From CAVQJU01 sp963754955 (GTDB lineage: Bacteria; Acidobacteriota; Vicinamibacteria; Vicinamibacterales; CAVVIG01), in contig CAVWHY010000009.1 of the NCBI GenBank assembly GCA_963754955.1, forward strand, positions 248,001 through 312,000: a stretch of 64,000 nucleotides of DNA, given 5' to 3'. The position numbers were made by a program, and so were the translations under genes. The notes below the pieces were generated by a model. That model ran no database searches and was not told where the DNA came from. It worked only from the letters and a program-made list of their open reading frames with translations. The stretch's first letter is position 1; the number at the start of each line of letters is the position of its first letter. Below are positions 42,866 through 54,173 of this stretch, one piece after another.

Positions 42866-44310
42866 TCAATAGATCCGGCAGGTCGCGAACTGCAGCTGGC
42901 CGTCGCGCTCGATCTGCAGGACCAGCTCGCTGTCTGGCGTCGCATCGCCGAGGAGCACGCGCAGGCCGTCGATGCTTCTCACCGTGATGCCGTTCACCGC
43001 ATGAATCACGTCCCCGGCGACCAGCGGCACCCCGTTGCCGGACAGACGCGCGGGTGCGCGCGACCACGAAGACGCCGGATGAAATACGCAGCGCAGGCAA
43101 CAGAGGCCGCCGTCTCGTCCGCCACGTCGATGCCGATGATGCCGAGCTTCGGGACCGAGCCTTTCTCGGGATCGGCCAGCGCGGACAGATCGTCGATCGG
43201 ATGCGGCAGCTCGCGGACGGTGATCTGCGCCGACATCGTCTCCGCGCCTCGGAGAAGGCCCAGCGTCAGCGTCTCGCCCGCCGCGTACCGGCTCAACTCG
43301 AGCGAGAGCATCGGCACGCTCTCGACCAGCTTTCCGTTCACCGTCTCGACGACGTCCGCGATGGCGAGGCCGGCCTCTTCCGCCGCGCTGTCGGGCAGCA
43401 CGTCGGACACCATGACACCCGACTCCGCGGCAAGTCGAGGCCCGCGGCCAGCTCCGGCGTGATCGCCTGCATGCTGAACCCGATCAGCCCCCGGTGCAGG
43501 TGTCCGTACTTCTTCAGCTGCGGGTACGCCGAGGCGACGATCGCACTCGGAATCGCGAAGCCCAGCCCCTGACTCCCGCCGGACTCGCTCAGAATGAAGG
43601 TGTTCAAGCCGACGAGCTCGCCGTCCACGTTCACCAGCGGCCCCCCGCTGTTGCCCGGATTGATCGGCGCGTCCGTCTGGATGTAGATCGTCGGGCTGTC
43701 GGGATCGGGCTGCCGGGCCACTGAGCTGACGACGCCCATCGTGACCGAGTTGCGCAGCCCCTCGGGACTGCCGAACGCGAAGACGATCTCGCCCTGCCGG
43801 ATCGCGTCGTAGTCGGCGAGCGGGCAGCGCGCGCAGGTCCGAGACGTCCACCTTGAGCAGCGCGAGGTCGATATCGTTTGCTGTGCCGACGATGCGGGCG
43901 TCGACGGTCTGGCTGGCGGACGTCGCCAGCGAGCGCACGGGCCCGCTCGCCGTCGTATCCCGGTGCAGCACGACCTGGACACGCCTCGCGCCGGCGACGA
44001 CGTGCGCGTTCGTGATGATGTAGCCGTCGGGGTCGACAATCGCACCCGAGCCGATGCTGCGCTGCCGTCCGATGACCAGGCCGGAATCGCCGCGTGCGTG
44101 GTCCTCGATCGGACCATAGCCCGTGACCAGCACCTGCACGACGCTCGAGGGATACCCTGCGCGGTCAGATCTTCGACCGACGCGTTGAGATTGCGCAGAA
44201 GCGACACGTCGGCGTTCGGCCGTGCCGCGTTCTGCGCGAAGGCCGCCACCGGGATCAACATCCACGACACCACACAGGCTCACGACTGGACCAGGACGTT
44301 TTCTCAGCAC
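42866..44310 (-). CDS. HtrA/DegP-like S1C serine protease with two PDZ domains, about six frameshifts
   Basis: The parts give one exported protease of about 480 residues. GTG 44310 is inferred because LRKRPGPVVSLC joined to VVSWMLIPVAAFAQ forms a normal signal peptide across a one-base indel near 44275. The trypsin-like triad is visible: His in ITNAHVVAGA, Asp in ANDIDLALLKVD, Ser in PINPGNSGGPLV. PDZ 1 is LPDSAAEEAGLAIADVVETVNG; PDZ 2 is GVPLVAGDVIHAVNGITVRSIDGL, with the stop at 42866. Further frame jumps lie near 44150, 43830, 43435, 43095 and 43058. HtrA proteases degrade misfolded periplasmic proteins. Motifs are all intact, which argues against gene death. Confidence 0.8.
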
Positions 44311-44323
44311 AACGACCGTTTCT

Positions 44324-45211
44324 TCAGGCCACACAGACCTGATTGCGGCCCCCGGCCTTCGCTCGATAGAGCGCGGCGTCTGCGGCCCGGAATAACGACT
44401 CACCCGTTTCGACGTCTCGCCGCGGCACGATTCGCAAGGCGGTTCCCCGAGGGAAGGATGCACAGGCGGCGCCCACGCTGATCGAGAGCGTCCCGGCGGC
44501 AAACGATTGCCCGGACAGCACCGGCGCGCAGTCGTGGACGGCTCGACGCAGATCGTCGGCGACCAGCTGGATCCGCGACATCGGGCAGTGCGGAACCGCA
44601 ATCACGAACTCATCGCCGCCGTATCGGCATGCCACCGCATCGGGCGGGAGTCGCTGCGCGATCAGGTGGCCCACGGTCCGAACCGCTTCAGCGCCCGTCA
44701 AATGGCCGTGGCGATCGTTCAGGTCCTTCAGGCGGTCCACATCGAGCACGAGCAGCGAGACGGGGGTGCGCGAGTTGGTGGACGCGCGCACCATCGTCTC
44801 GAGCCGTGCCTCGAACGAGCGCAGGTTGTGGAGACCCGTGAGATCGTCCGTCATCGCGAGGCGGCGCAGCCGACTGCCGTCCTGCGTCAGCTTCGCCGTG
44901 ATCGTCCCCACCGCGAGAAACAACGCGACCTGGACGAGATCCGCTTCCCCGTACCTGAAGGTGAGCAGCTGCGGGTTCGCCACGTGATACAAGGCGATCG
45001 CCGACAGGCCCGCGGCCACGCCCCCGGTCATCCCGAACCTGGCGGCTGCGAGAATGATCGGCAGATAGTACAGATGCTGAACCGGTGCGGATCCCGTCGT
45101 CCGGTCGAGGGCGAAGACGAGCAGCAGGACACCGGCGGCGAGCGTGCCCGCCGCCGCCGGCATCCTGCGTGGTGTCGCGAATCCGCCGTGACTGGCTGTG
45201 GTCAGACGCAC
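44324..45211 (-). CDS. Membrane-bound diguanylate cyclase (GGDEF)
   Basis: A 295-residue protein making cyclic di-GMP from two GTP. Three or four helices (GTLAAGVLLLVFALD; LYYLPIILAAARFG; VAAGLSAIALYH; ADLVQVALFLAVG) precede the GGDEF domain (TDDLTGLHNLRSFEARLE, LVLDVDRLKDLNDRHGHLTG, RYGGDEFVIA). The active site is complete. The product-inhibition site RxxD before GGDEF is not canonical (QRLPPD, with R and D one residue too far apart), so feedback inhibition may be weak. It is upstream of the protease gene on the same strand (13-base gap). This gene is not frameshifted, unlike its neighbours. Confidence 0.9.
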   Translation of the reverse strand: MRLTTASHGGFATPRRMPAAAGTLAAGVLLLVFALDRTTGSAPVQHLYYLPIILAAARFGMTGGVAAGLSAIALYHVANPQLLTFRYGEADLVQVALFLAVGTITAKLTQDGSRLRRLAMTDDLTGLHNLRSFEARLETMVRASTNSRTPVSLLVLDVDRLKDLNDRHGHLTGAEAVRTVGHLIAQRLPPDAVACRYGGDEFVIAVPHCPMSRIQLVADDLRRAVHDCAPVLSGQSFAAGTLSISVGAACASFPRGTALRIVPRRDVETGESLFRAADAALYRAKAGGRNQVCVA

Positions 45212-45231
45212 GGGCGCACCGTCATCATGGA

Positions 45232-45921
45232 TTAGAAGCGGTAGCCGAATCCGAAGGTCATGCCATTCGTGACGAGCGGCGACGCACTCAGCGTCGCGTC
45301 CGCGGCAATCCGCGAGTAGCGATACGCGGCGTCGACGACCCAGTGCGGCGCGACCGGAATCTGCGCGCCGCCTCCAAAGCTGAACATCGGTGCAGTGCTC
45401 GCGGGCGGGTCGGTGTAGCTGCCGGTGGAGATGAGTTCCGTGGTCACATCCGAACCGACTTCCGGCGTGGACCCATCGGGCAGCGTCCCGCTGGAGAACG
45501 CGAACTGGGCCGATGGATTGAGGCGTGCGACGCCGACGCTGCCGAGGACATACGGCAGGATCCGGTGCCCGGCCGGCACTTCAACGCGCACGCCCCCGGT
45601 GGTGTACCACGCGGGCAGGCTCCCCGCGCCTGTCACGCTGAGCCCCTGGCTGGCCGACAGCGCTGCGGTCGCCGCGTCGAGCGTGGGTTGCAGGTCCGCC
45701 TGCAGATTGCCGAACCGGCCGCCGTTGCCGAAGATCATGACATGCGGCGCGATCCGGACACCGCCCTCGACCATCACGTTCCCCGTCGTCGCGCCCAGCG
45801 AACTCGCGAAGCCTCCGAGTCCGGTGATGAATCCTTTTGCGTTCGGTCCGCCGCTCTCCTGGGCGAAGAGCGGTGCTGCGGTCAACACGGTCGCCACGAC
45901 TGCCGTCATCAACGTTTTCAT
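45232..45921 (-). CDS. Outer-membrane beta-barrel protein
   Basis: A protein of 229 residues with signal TLMTAVVATVLTAAPLFAQ. GAGGA-like Shine-Dalgarno (GAGGA) lies just before the ATG at 45921. Beta-strand patterns (GNVMVEGGVRIAPHVMIFGN, GGVRVEVPAGHRILPYVLGS, FSFGGGAQIPVAPHWVVDAAYRYS) and the terminal FGFGYRF with a final Phe indicate a small OmpW/OmpA-like barrel inserted by the BAM complex. Ligand and role are unknown. It is 20 bases upstream of the diguanylate cyclase. Confidence 0.85.
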   Translation of the reverse strand: MKTLMTAVVATVLTAAPLFAQESGGPNAKGFITGLGGFASSLGATTGNVMVEGGVRIAPHVMIFGNGGRFGNLQADLQPTLDAATAALSASQGLSVTGAGSLPAWYTTGGVRVEVPAGHRILPYVLGSVGVARLNPSAQFAFSSGTLPDGSTPEVGSDVTTELISTGSYTDPPASTAPMFSFGGGAQIPVAPHWVVDAAYRYSRIAADATLSASPLVTNGMTFGFGYRF

Positions 45922-46133
45922 TGCGTCCTCCTGCGTGCCGACGCAGCGTCCTGCATCGTGCTCGCGATGTCGCCGCGTTTCACGCGGCTTTGAATGAACA
46001 CCGTAAGAGGCTGCACGCGCGATGCCACGCAGATTCGCTGCGAATCGCCATGCGGGCCGTCGCTTTCGATCGCTTTCATGCCTGTTCTCGTGGCGGTTGT
46101 GCGAGGCGCCGATGCAAAACGCCTCGTCCGCGC
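45922..46133. other. Intergenic region upstream of the barrel gene
   Basis: This 212-base gap follows the response-regulator gene and precedes the barrel gene on the minus strand. It should hold the barrel promoter, but no convincing -35/-10 pair is seen. Two TGCGAATC/GATTCGC-type words near 46030-46052 form a short inverted repeat. No small gene is recognised. Confidence 0.4.
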
Positions 46134-46832
46134 TCAGTGAACCAGTCCTGTGGGGTTGAACCGGTATCCGACCCACGGTTCGGTGACGAGGTAGCGCGGC
46201 TTCGACGGGTCGGATTCCAGCTTCTTGCGCAGCTGCCCCACGTAGACGCGCAGGTATTCGGACTGATCCTCGGACGCCTCACCCCACACCGCACCGAGCA
46301 GCGTCCGGTGCGCGAGCACGCGGTTCGGATGTCGGGCCATGAACACGAACAGGTCGAATTCCTTCGGCGTCAGGCGAACCGGCTGTCCGTGACCCGGACA
46401 CGCCGGTCGTCGAAGTCGATGTGGAATTCCCCGACGCCGAGCGCCGATGCCTCCGGCGTCGCCCACGCTTCGCCGGAGCGCCACCCGCACCCGGGCGAGC
46501 AGCGTGTCGGTGCTGAACGGCTTCACGAGGTAGTCGTCGGCTCCTGCATCGAGCGCCGCCGACCTCCGACCGCCCGTCGCTGTTGCCGGACACGACGATG
46601 ATCGGCGACGTTCGACGATCTCGTCGCACCCGTCGGCACAGCTCGATCCCGTCCACGAGCGGCATCTCGAGGTCGGCGATGACCAGCGCCGGGCACCACA
46701 GCGCGAACGCTCGACATCGCCGATTCGGCGTCGCTCGCCGTCCGAACATCGTACCCGCGGCTGGCCAGCATGACTGATGACCGGTTTCGCCGCCTGAAGA
46801 TCGTCGTTGACGACTAGCACACGTGAACTCAT
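46134..46832 (-). CDS. OmpR-family response regulator, several frameshifts
   Basis: A two-component regulator of about 232 residues once frames are joined. The ATG at 46832 overlaps the stop of the upstream secreted-protein gene. The receiver pieces are VLVVNDD, LASRGYDVRTASDAESAM, PALVIADLEMPLVDGIELCRRV (phospho-acceptor Asp in IADLEMP), IIVVSGNSD and ADDYLVKPFS. The DNA-binding winged helix is intact: LTPKEFDLFVFMARHPNRVL, RVYVGQLRKKLESD and PWVGYRFNP. Frames change near 46775, 46715, 46560 and 46390. The winged helix resembles KdpE. Targets are unknown; the kinase at 47304 is divergent and adjacent. Confidence 0.8.
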   Translation of the reverse strand: MSSRVLVVNDDLQAAKPVISHAGQPRVRCSDGERRRIGDVERSRCGARRWSSPTSRCRSWTGSSCADGCDEIVERRRSSSCPATATGGRRSAALDAGADDYLVKPFSTDTLLARVRVALRRSVGDAGGIGARRRGIPHRLRRPACPGHGQPVRLTPKEFDLFVFMARHPNRVLAHRTLLGAVWGEASEDQSEYLRVYVGQLRKKLESDPSKPRYLVTEPWVGYRFNPTGLVH

Positions 46833-47200
46833 CGCACTCTCCTCTCGTTTTTTCCGAAGACGTGAACCGATTCGACGGTCTTGGTGCCGCCGGATTCCGA
46901 GTAGCCGGATCCGTCGCGCGGTACCCGACCAGTTTCTCGAGCTCCGACGGATCGATCTTGTGCCAGCCCTGGCGAATGCGCGCCGTCGGCGCGAGCGGGA
47001 CCTGCACCGTCCCGTTCGAGGTCGACAGGGACAGGATGCCGGTCGATGCATCGTATTTGTCGATCGTTCCGCCCATCCTCAACGTCGGTCGCCGGACGCC
47101 GACTGGCCCGCGATCGACTGCGGCGTCGGCTTGCGCGAACGCCGGCGACGCCGGAGACCATCGCGGCGGACATCAACAGAACCGAAAGTCCTTTCCTCAT
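46829..47200 (-). CDS. Small secreted protein upstream of response regulator, two frameshifts
   Basis: A protein of about 123 residues with signal KGLSVLLMSAAMVSGVAG followed, after a one-base insertion near 47150, by AFAQADAAVDRGP. The middle reads MGGTIDKYDASTGILSLSTSNGTVQVPL, IRQGWHKIDPSELEKLVGYRAT; after a one-base loss near 46920 the end is SGGTKTVESVHVFGK. GTIDKYD..TG.LSLST and L..LVGYRA resemble small exported OB-fold proteins of the DUF5666/BOF type, but I cannot name it firmly. The stop overlaps the regulator start (ATGA). Corrections +1 and -1 leave the total length in frame. Confidence 0.68.
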   Translation of the reverse strand: MRKGLSVLLMSAAMVSGVAGVRASRRRSRSRASRRPATDVEDGRNDRQIRCIDRHPVPVDLERDGAGPARADGAHSPGLAQDRSVGARETGRVPRDGSGYSESGGTKTVESVHVFGKNERRVR

Positions 47201-47303
47201 GACCGCCTCGTGCTGGCGCGTGAACCGGACGCTGTCATGCAGTGTCAAAGGGCGTGCCGACCGGGCCAACTACGTTACAATCCGATAAACGACTGGATCC
47301 GCG

Positions 47304-48893
47304 ATGAGTTGCATTGATATCGATGTCGCGGCGACGACGTGGATGAACGCGCAGATTCGCCCCACTGTGGCGAAATGGCTTCAGGACCTGTCGCTCGGCA
47401 CGCGGCTGTCGTTCCTCGTCGCGCTCATCGTGTTCGGCGTGGTCACGAGCGTGGCGTACCTGGAAGTGCGCTCGTTCGAGCGAGCACATCGACGGCGACC
47501 TGGTGGACGCGGCGCGGCTGGGCGCGCAATCGGCCGCCGACGACCTCGCGCGAACGGCCGCCGCCGCTCGACCCGCTCGACATTCGCGATACGCTGCACG
47601 ACCTGGTCGAAGCCGATCCGGTGCTCGATGCGATCTCGGTCATCGAGGCCGACGAGACCGGCCACCTGCGCGTGTTCACGAGCACGTCGACCGAAGAACG
47701 CGCGGAGGTCCTGGAGCTCGCGGGACGCGCCATCGCCACAAACGGCCTCGCCAGCGATGCGCAGCAGCACGCGTGGTGATGTTCGCGTTGCCGGTGCCGC
47801 GGCGCGAGCACTACGCCGTGGCGGTCACGGTCGGCCTGGAGAGCCTGCTCCAGGCGCGCACGCACGGACTTCGCGTCGCCCTCGGGTTCGCGGTCCCGAC
47901 CATCGTGCTCGTGACGATCCTCGTCCACCTCACCGTCCGCCGGCTGCGTCGGCCAGCCGCTCGGCGCCATCCTGCGGACCATGAACGAGACGGCGGAAGG
48001 CGATCTGCGCGCGCGGACGACGATGACGCGGCGCGACGAGCTCGGCACGATCGCCGCGGGACTGAACGAGATGCTCGATCAGCTGGAGCGGTTCAACCAA
48101 TCGCTGCACGATCGCATCGAGGAGGCCACGCGCGATCTGTCGCTCCGCAATGCGCAGCTGGCAGCCAGCCAGAGCGAGCTGTTCGCGCTGCGCGAGTCGC
48201 TCGCGCGTGCCGAGCGCGTGGCGGCGCTGGGTCAGGTCGCCGCCAACGTCGCCCATCAGGCCGGCACGCCGCTGAACCTCGTGTCGGGCTACGTTCAGAT
48301 GATCCGCGACGATCCCGAGGACCGACGATCGGACCCGCTCGCGGCTGCGGACCGTCGATGCGCAGATCCAGCAGGTCACGCGCGTGCTGCGGACGATGCT
48401 CGACCACGCGCGCCAGCCGTCGGCGTTCGACGCTCGTGGCGCTCGCCGACATCATCGAGCGCGTCCGCGAGGTGGCCCAGCCGCGGCTGTCGCGCTCGCA
48501 TATCCGACTGCGACGTCTCGATCGCCGAGGATCTGCCGCCGGTCAAGGCCGACGCCACGCAACTGGAGATGGCGCTGCTCAACCTGGTCACCAACGCGCT
48601 CGACGCGATGCCCGGCGGCGGCACGCTGTCGATCGCCGCGACGGCGCGCCCGGACGGGGTCCGCGTCGAGGTCGCCGACACGGGTCCGGGATTCCGGCCG
48701 CGGTCATGGACCGCCTGTTCGATCCGTGGGTGACGACCAAGCCGGCCGGTCAGGGCACCGGCCTCGGCCTCGCCATCGTGCGCGACGTGGTACGGGCGCA
48801 CGGCGGCTCGATCTCCGCTCCAACCAGCCCGACGGGCGCGCTGTTCGTCATCGACCTCCCCGCCGCCGACTCAGAGCAGGAGCGCCGTCCTAG
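47304..48893 (+). CDS. Membrane sensor histidine kinase (HAMP-HisKA-HATPase), about nine frameshifts
   Basis: Joined frames give a kinase of about 530 residues. Two membrane helices (LGTRLSFLVALIVFGVVTSVAY; GFAVPTIVLVTILVHLTV) flank a periplasmic sensor (PPLDPLDIRDTLHDLVE). A HAMP domain (MNETAEGDLRART), a phospho-acceptor box NVAHQAGTPLN, N box LLNLVTNALDAM and G boxes ADTGPGIP and GQGTGLGLAIV follow. The residue after the histidine is Gln instead of the usual Glu. Jumps occur near 47483, 47557, 47772, 47949, 48336, 48440, 48505, 48690 and 48867. The stop at 48893 lies 2 bases before the NtrC-type gene, so the two are cognate partners. ATG 47304 or 47343 could be the start. Confidence 0.8.
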
Positions 48894-48895
48894 CC

Positions 48896-50241
<1,346 letters not shown>

Positions 50242-50262
50242 GCAGGCGAGGGACGGCGGCTT

Positions 50263-52011
50263 CTATTCCACCGAAAACACGTACACCGCGCCACCGGTCG
50301 GCACCGGCGGATACTCGCCCGGCACGAGGCGATTGAGCGCGGCCTGAGTGCCCAGCACGTCCCCGCCCCATCCGGATTCGACGGCGATGTACTGGTTGCC
50401 GTCAATCAGGAACGTGGCAGGGGGAGCGAGCACGCCGGAATTCAAGGCTTCGGACTCCCAGAGAACTTTTCCCGTGGCGGCGTCAAAGGCGTGCAGCTTG
50501 CGGTCTGCTGTGCCGCCGCTGATCACCAGATTGCCTCCCGTCGTGAGGATCGATCCCCAGTTGGGCGACTTGGCGAAGTTGTGTTTCCATGCGAGCCTGC
50601 CCGTGTCGACGTTCCACGCCTGCACTTCGCCGAAGTGGTCGGCGCCTGGCGCCATCGAGGAGCCGAACCCCGACACGCCGCCGAAGTTGCGGCCCGGTTC
50701 GTACGTCACCGGCACGCCGATGGTTTCGCCGCACAGGTTGTTGGTGGCCGGGATGTAGATCATTCGCGTTTTCGGGCTGTACGCGATCGGCGGCCAGTTC
50801 TTCCCGCCGTGGGCGTCGGGACAATACGATGCCGTCTTCCCGGTTCCGGGTTTACGAGCGAGATCCACCTCAGGCCGCCCTGTCTTCGGGTCGAGGCTCT
50901 TGAACACGTTCTGGTACACGTACGGCTTGCCTTCGACGAACTTGATCGCGCTGCCTGCCCCGAGCGGAGTCGAGGGGCGTTCGAGAAACCAGAGATACCC
51001 GTTACGCGCCACATCGATGAGCCCTTTGACCGTGCGGCCGTTGCGCTTGTAGTCGACGAGGATTGGCGGCGACACCTCGTCCCAGTCCCAGGCGTCGTTC
51101 TGGTGATACTGGAAGTGGCCTTTGAGCGCGCCCGTCGTGACGTCGAGCGCGATCACCGACGTCGTATACAGGTTGTCGCCAGGACGCTGATCCCCCATCC
51201 AGGGTCCGCCGTTGCCGGTGCCCCAGTACGCGAGGTTCGTCGCGGGATCGTAGTTGCCGGTGACCCAGATCGGCGCGCCTCCGTGTTTCCATTCGTCACC
51301 CGCGGGCCAGGTTTCGTGCCCTGGTTCGCCGGGACCGGGAATGGTAAATGTCCGCCAGAGCTCGTTCCCGGTGTCAGGGTCGAGCGCGGCGACAAATCCG
51401 CGAACGCCGTACTCTCCTCCGGACGTGCCGACCATCACCTTGCCGTTGGCGACGAGCGGCGCGAGCGAGATGTAGTAGCCCGACTTGTTGTCGGCGACAG
51501 TCGTGGACCAGACTTCTTTGCCGGTCTGCGCATCGAGCGCGACCACGACGGCTTCGCCGCCGGCGAAGTACACGCTGTTGCCGTACAGGGCGACGCCGCG
51601 GCTGGTGTCGTGCGGCACCAGCGCACCCGGAGCTCGCGGGCGCTTGTACCGCCACAGGACCGTGCCGGTTTTCGCGTCGAGCGCGATCACCTGGTTGTTC
51701 GGCGTGGTCACGAACATCACGCCGTTGTTGACGACGGGCGCGGACTCGTGGACGCGCGCCTCGCCCGTCTCGATCATCCACACGGGCTTGAGCCTGCTGA
51801 CGTTGCGGGTGTTGATTTTGTCGAGCGGGCTGTAGCCCCACCCGTCGTAGGTGCGGCGGATCATCAGCCAGTCACCGTCCGCCGGTTTCAGCAACCGTTC
51901 AGCCGTAACCGGCTTGTAGCTCCCGACCAGGTTCGGCGTGTCCTGGCCCGTTGCGGTGACGAGCACGTACGACGCCGCTGAGGCACAAAGGACGCAGAGG
52001 AGCGTTTTCAC
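50263..52011 (-). CDS. PQQ-dependent alcohol dehydrogenase with DWD lanthanide-type motif
   Basis: A 582-residue periplasmic quinoprotein with an eight-bladed propeller that oxidises alcohols or aldehydes and passes electrons to a cytochrome. An N-terminal hydrophobic stretch is the signal. Metal ligands by analogy with methanol dehydrogenase are Glu200 (GGEYGVRG), Asn267 (GTGNGGPW) and Asp309. Asp311 two residues later (AWDWDEV) is the extra aspartate found in lanthanide-using XoxF/ExaF types; calcium enzymes lack it. The adjacent Cys-Cys disulfide of MxaF is absent at PHDTSRGVA. It is last in the oxalate operon, 18 bases after the synthetase gene; no cytochrome partner gene is adjacent. Confidence 0.9.
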   Translation of the reverse strand: MKTLLCVLCASAASYVLVTATGQDTPNLVGSYKPVTAERLLKPADGDWLMIRRTYDGWGYSPLDKINTRNVSRLKPVWMIETGEARVHESAPVVNNGVMFVTTPNNQVIALDAKTGTVLWRYKRPRAPGALVPHDTSRGVALYGNSVYFAGGEAVVVALDAQTGKEVWSTTVADNKSGYYISLAPLVANGKVMVGTSGGEYGVRGFVAALDPDTGNELWRTFTIPGPGEPGHETWPAGDEWKHGGAPIWVTGNYDPATNLAYWGTGNGGPWMGDQRPGDNLYTTSVIALDVTTGALKGHFQYHQNDAWDWDEVSPPILVDYKRNGRTVKGLIDVARNGYLWFLERPSTPLGAGSAIKFVEGKPYVYQNVFKSLDPKTGRPEVDLARKPGTGKTASYCPDAHGGKNWPPIAYSPKTRMIYIPATNNLCGETIGVPVTYEPGRNFGGVSGFGSSMAPGADHFGEVQAWNVDTGRLAWKHNFAKSPNWGSILTTGGNLVISGGTADRKLHAFDAATGKVLWESEALNSGVLAPPATFLIDGNQYIAVESGWGGDVLGTQAALNRLVPGEYPPVPTGGAVYVFSVE

Positions 52012-52029
52012 GCTGGGAATGAACCTCCG

Positions 52030-54159
52030 TCAGAGCAGCCCGGCGCCGCGCGCCCACTTGTACTTCGCGCCGAGCACATCGACCGGGATCTCGGTCGAGT
52101 AAGGATACGCCGGAATCTTGTGGTCGAAGAGATACTCGGATGCCTCTTCGACTTCCACGTCGCCCGCCAGGGAGACGACGACCGGCTTGTCGATGCCTTT
52201 CGCCCGCATCTCCTCGACGATCTCCGCCAGGAGCTTCGCGAACACCATCGGCGGCGTGACGATGGTGTGCCAGTAGCCAAGAATCAGCGCATGAATACGC
52301 GGATCCTCGAGGCCCAGCCGGACGGTGTTCTGGTACGTCTTCGGCGGCTCGCCGCCGGTGATGTCGACCGGGTTGCCCGACGCGCCGAACGGCGGGATGA
52401 ACTTCTTGAACGCGGCGTCGAGGTCCGGGGGAAAGGCCATGAGCGACAGGCCGTTGTCCACGACCGCGTCGGACAGCAGAACGCCCGAGCCGCCGGCACC
52501 GGTGATGATCACGATGTTGTCGCCCTTGGGCGTCGGCAGGATCGGAATCGCGCGCGCGAACTCGAGCATCTCGCGCAGCGAGCGCGCACGAATCACGCCG
52601 GACTGCCGCAGCACGTCGTCATAGATTTTGTCGTTGCCCGCGAGCGCGCCGGTGTGCGAGCTGGCGGCCTTGGAACCCAGAGAGGTGCGTCCGGCCTTCA
52701 ACACGACGACAGGCTTTTTCTTCGACACACGCTTCGCGACTTCGGCGAACGCACGGCCGTCCTTCAGGTCCTCGCAGTGCTGCACGATGATGTGCGTGTT
52801 GTCGTCCTGCTCGAAGAACGTCAGCAGATCGTCTTCATCGATATCCGACTTGTTCCCCAGACCCACGATGGCGGAGACGCCCATCTTCGCCGAACGGGAG
52901 AAGCCGATGATCGCCATCCCGATGCCGCCGGACTGTGACGAGAGCGCGGCGTGGCCTTTGACGTCGTACGCCGTGCAGAAGGTCGCGCACAGGTTGCTCC
53001 ACGTGTAGTAAAAGCCGTAGATGTTCGGACCCATCAGCCGGACGCCGTATTTGTGCGCGACCTCGACGAGTTCCTTCTGCCCCTGGACGTTACCGGTCTC
53101 GGCGAACCCCGAGGGGATGAGGACAGCGCCCGGGATCTTCTTCTCGCCGCACTCGGCCACCGCCGCGGCCACGAACTTGGCGGGGATGGCGAAGACGGCG
53201 ACGTCGATGTCGCCGGGCACATCCTTGACGCTCTTGTACGCCTTCAGCCCCATGATCTCGTCAGCCGACGGGTTGATCGGGTGGATCTGGCCCTTGTAGC
53301 CGCCGTTGATCAGGTTCTTCATCACGGAGTTGCCGATCTTGCCGGCTTCCGAAGAGGCGCCGATGACGGCGACCGACTTCGGCTTCATGATGCGGTTCAT
53401 GTCGCGCACGATGTCTTCGTGCTTCGGCCGGTATCGCGCGGGGGCCGGAGAGAAATTGACGACGATCCGGACGTCGGCGGCGATCGCGCCATCTCTGGTC
53501 GCGAAGACCGGGTTCAGATCCATCTCCGCGATTTCCGGATAGTCCGCGACGAGCTGCGAGACATTCTCAATCATGGCGGCGAGCGCGTCGCGATTGACGG
53601 CGTCGGCCCCGCGGACACCTTTGAGGATCTGCGCCGCGGCGATCCCGTCGAGCATCGACAGCGCATCGTCTCTCGTCGCCGGCGCGAGCCGGAACGTGAT
53701 GTCCTTGAGCACTTCGACCAGGACGCCGCCCAGGCCGAACGCGACCAGCTTGCCGAAGACGGGATCGGTGACCGCGCCGATGATGACTTCCTGTCCGCCC
53801 GCCAGCATCTGCTGCACCTGGACCCCGAGCAGCTTCGCCTTCGCGTTGTACTTCTTCGCGTTGGCAATGATGGTGTCGTAGCCCTTCCGCGCGTCGTCGG
53901 CGCTCCTCACGCCGACGATGACACCCCCGGCTTCGGTCTTGTGCAGAATGTCCGGCGACACGATCTTGAGCACGACCGGAAAGCCCATCGTCGCCGCAAT
54001 CGCTGCCGCGTCGGAGGCCGACGTCGCCACGCCTTCCCCGGGTACCGCGATCCCGTACGCCTCGCACACGAGCTTGCCTTCCGGCGCCGTGAGCGACGTG
54101 CGGCCTTCGGTCTTCACGGTATCCAGAACACGCCTGACTTCACTCCGGTCGTTGGGCAT
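52030..54159 (-). CDS. ADP-forming acyl-CoA synthetase family protein
   Basis: A 709-residue single-chain acetate-CoA ligase (ADP-forming)-like enzyme, cytoplasmic. The N-terminal ATP-grasp domain (YGIAVPGEGVATS, FPVVLKIVSPDILHKTEAGGV, QQMLAGGQEVIIGAVTDPVFG) precedes a CoA-binding domain (SVAVIGASSEAGKIGN) and a succinyl-CoA-ligase-like domain (ALSSQSGGIGMAI, SSHTGALAG with the phospho-His). The reaction is acid + CoA + ATP to acyl-CoA + ADP. It is 14 bases downstream of the formyl-CoA transferase. In this operon it may prime CoA esters of oxalate or formate, which is an inference. Confidence 0.88.
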   Translation of the reverse strand: MPNDRSEVRRVLDTVKTEGRTSLTAPEGKLVCEAYGIAVPGEGVATSASDAAAIAATMGFPVVLKIVSPDILHKTEAGGVIVGVRSADDARKGYDTIIANAKKYNAKAKLLGVQVQQMLAGGQEVIIGAVTDPVFGKLVAFGLGGVLVEVLKDITFRLAPATRDDALSMLDGIAAAQILKGVRGADAVNRDALAAMIENVSQLVADYPEIAEMDLNPVFATRDGAIAADVRIVVNFSPAPARYRPKHEDIVRDMNRIMKPKSVAVIGASSEAGKIGNSVMKNLINGGYKGQIHPINPSADEIMGLKAYKSVKDVPGDIDVAVFAIPAKFVAAAVAECGEKKIPGAVLIPSGFAETGNVQGQKELVEVAHKYGVRLMGPNIYGFYYTWSNLCATFCTAYDVKGHAALSSQSGGIGMAIIGFSRSAKMGVSAIVGLGNKSDIDEDDLLTFFEQDDNTHIIVQHCEDLKDGRAFAEVAKRVSKKKPVVVLKAGRTSLGSKAASSHTGALAGNDKIYDDVLRQSGVIRARSLREMLEFARAIPILPTPKGDNIVIITGAGGSGVLLSDAVVDNGLSLMAFPPDLDAAFKKFIPPFGASGNPVDITGGEPPKTYQNTVRLGLEDPRIHALILGYWHTIVTPPMVFAKLLAEIVEEMRAKGIDKPVVVSLAGDVEVEEASEYLFDHKIPAYPYSTEIPVDVLGAKYKWARGAGLL

Positions 54160-54173
54160 CGTCGTTCCTTTGG

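Noticed and set aside
47276..47281. TACAAT as a -10 box for the histidine kinase gene
   Set aside because: No acceptable -35 hexamer lies 16-18 bases upstream; one hexamer match is too weak to report.
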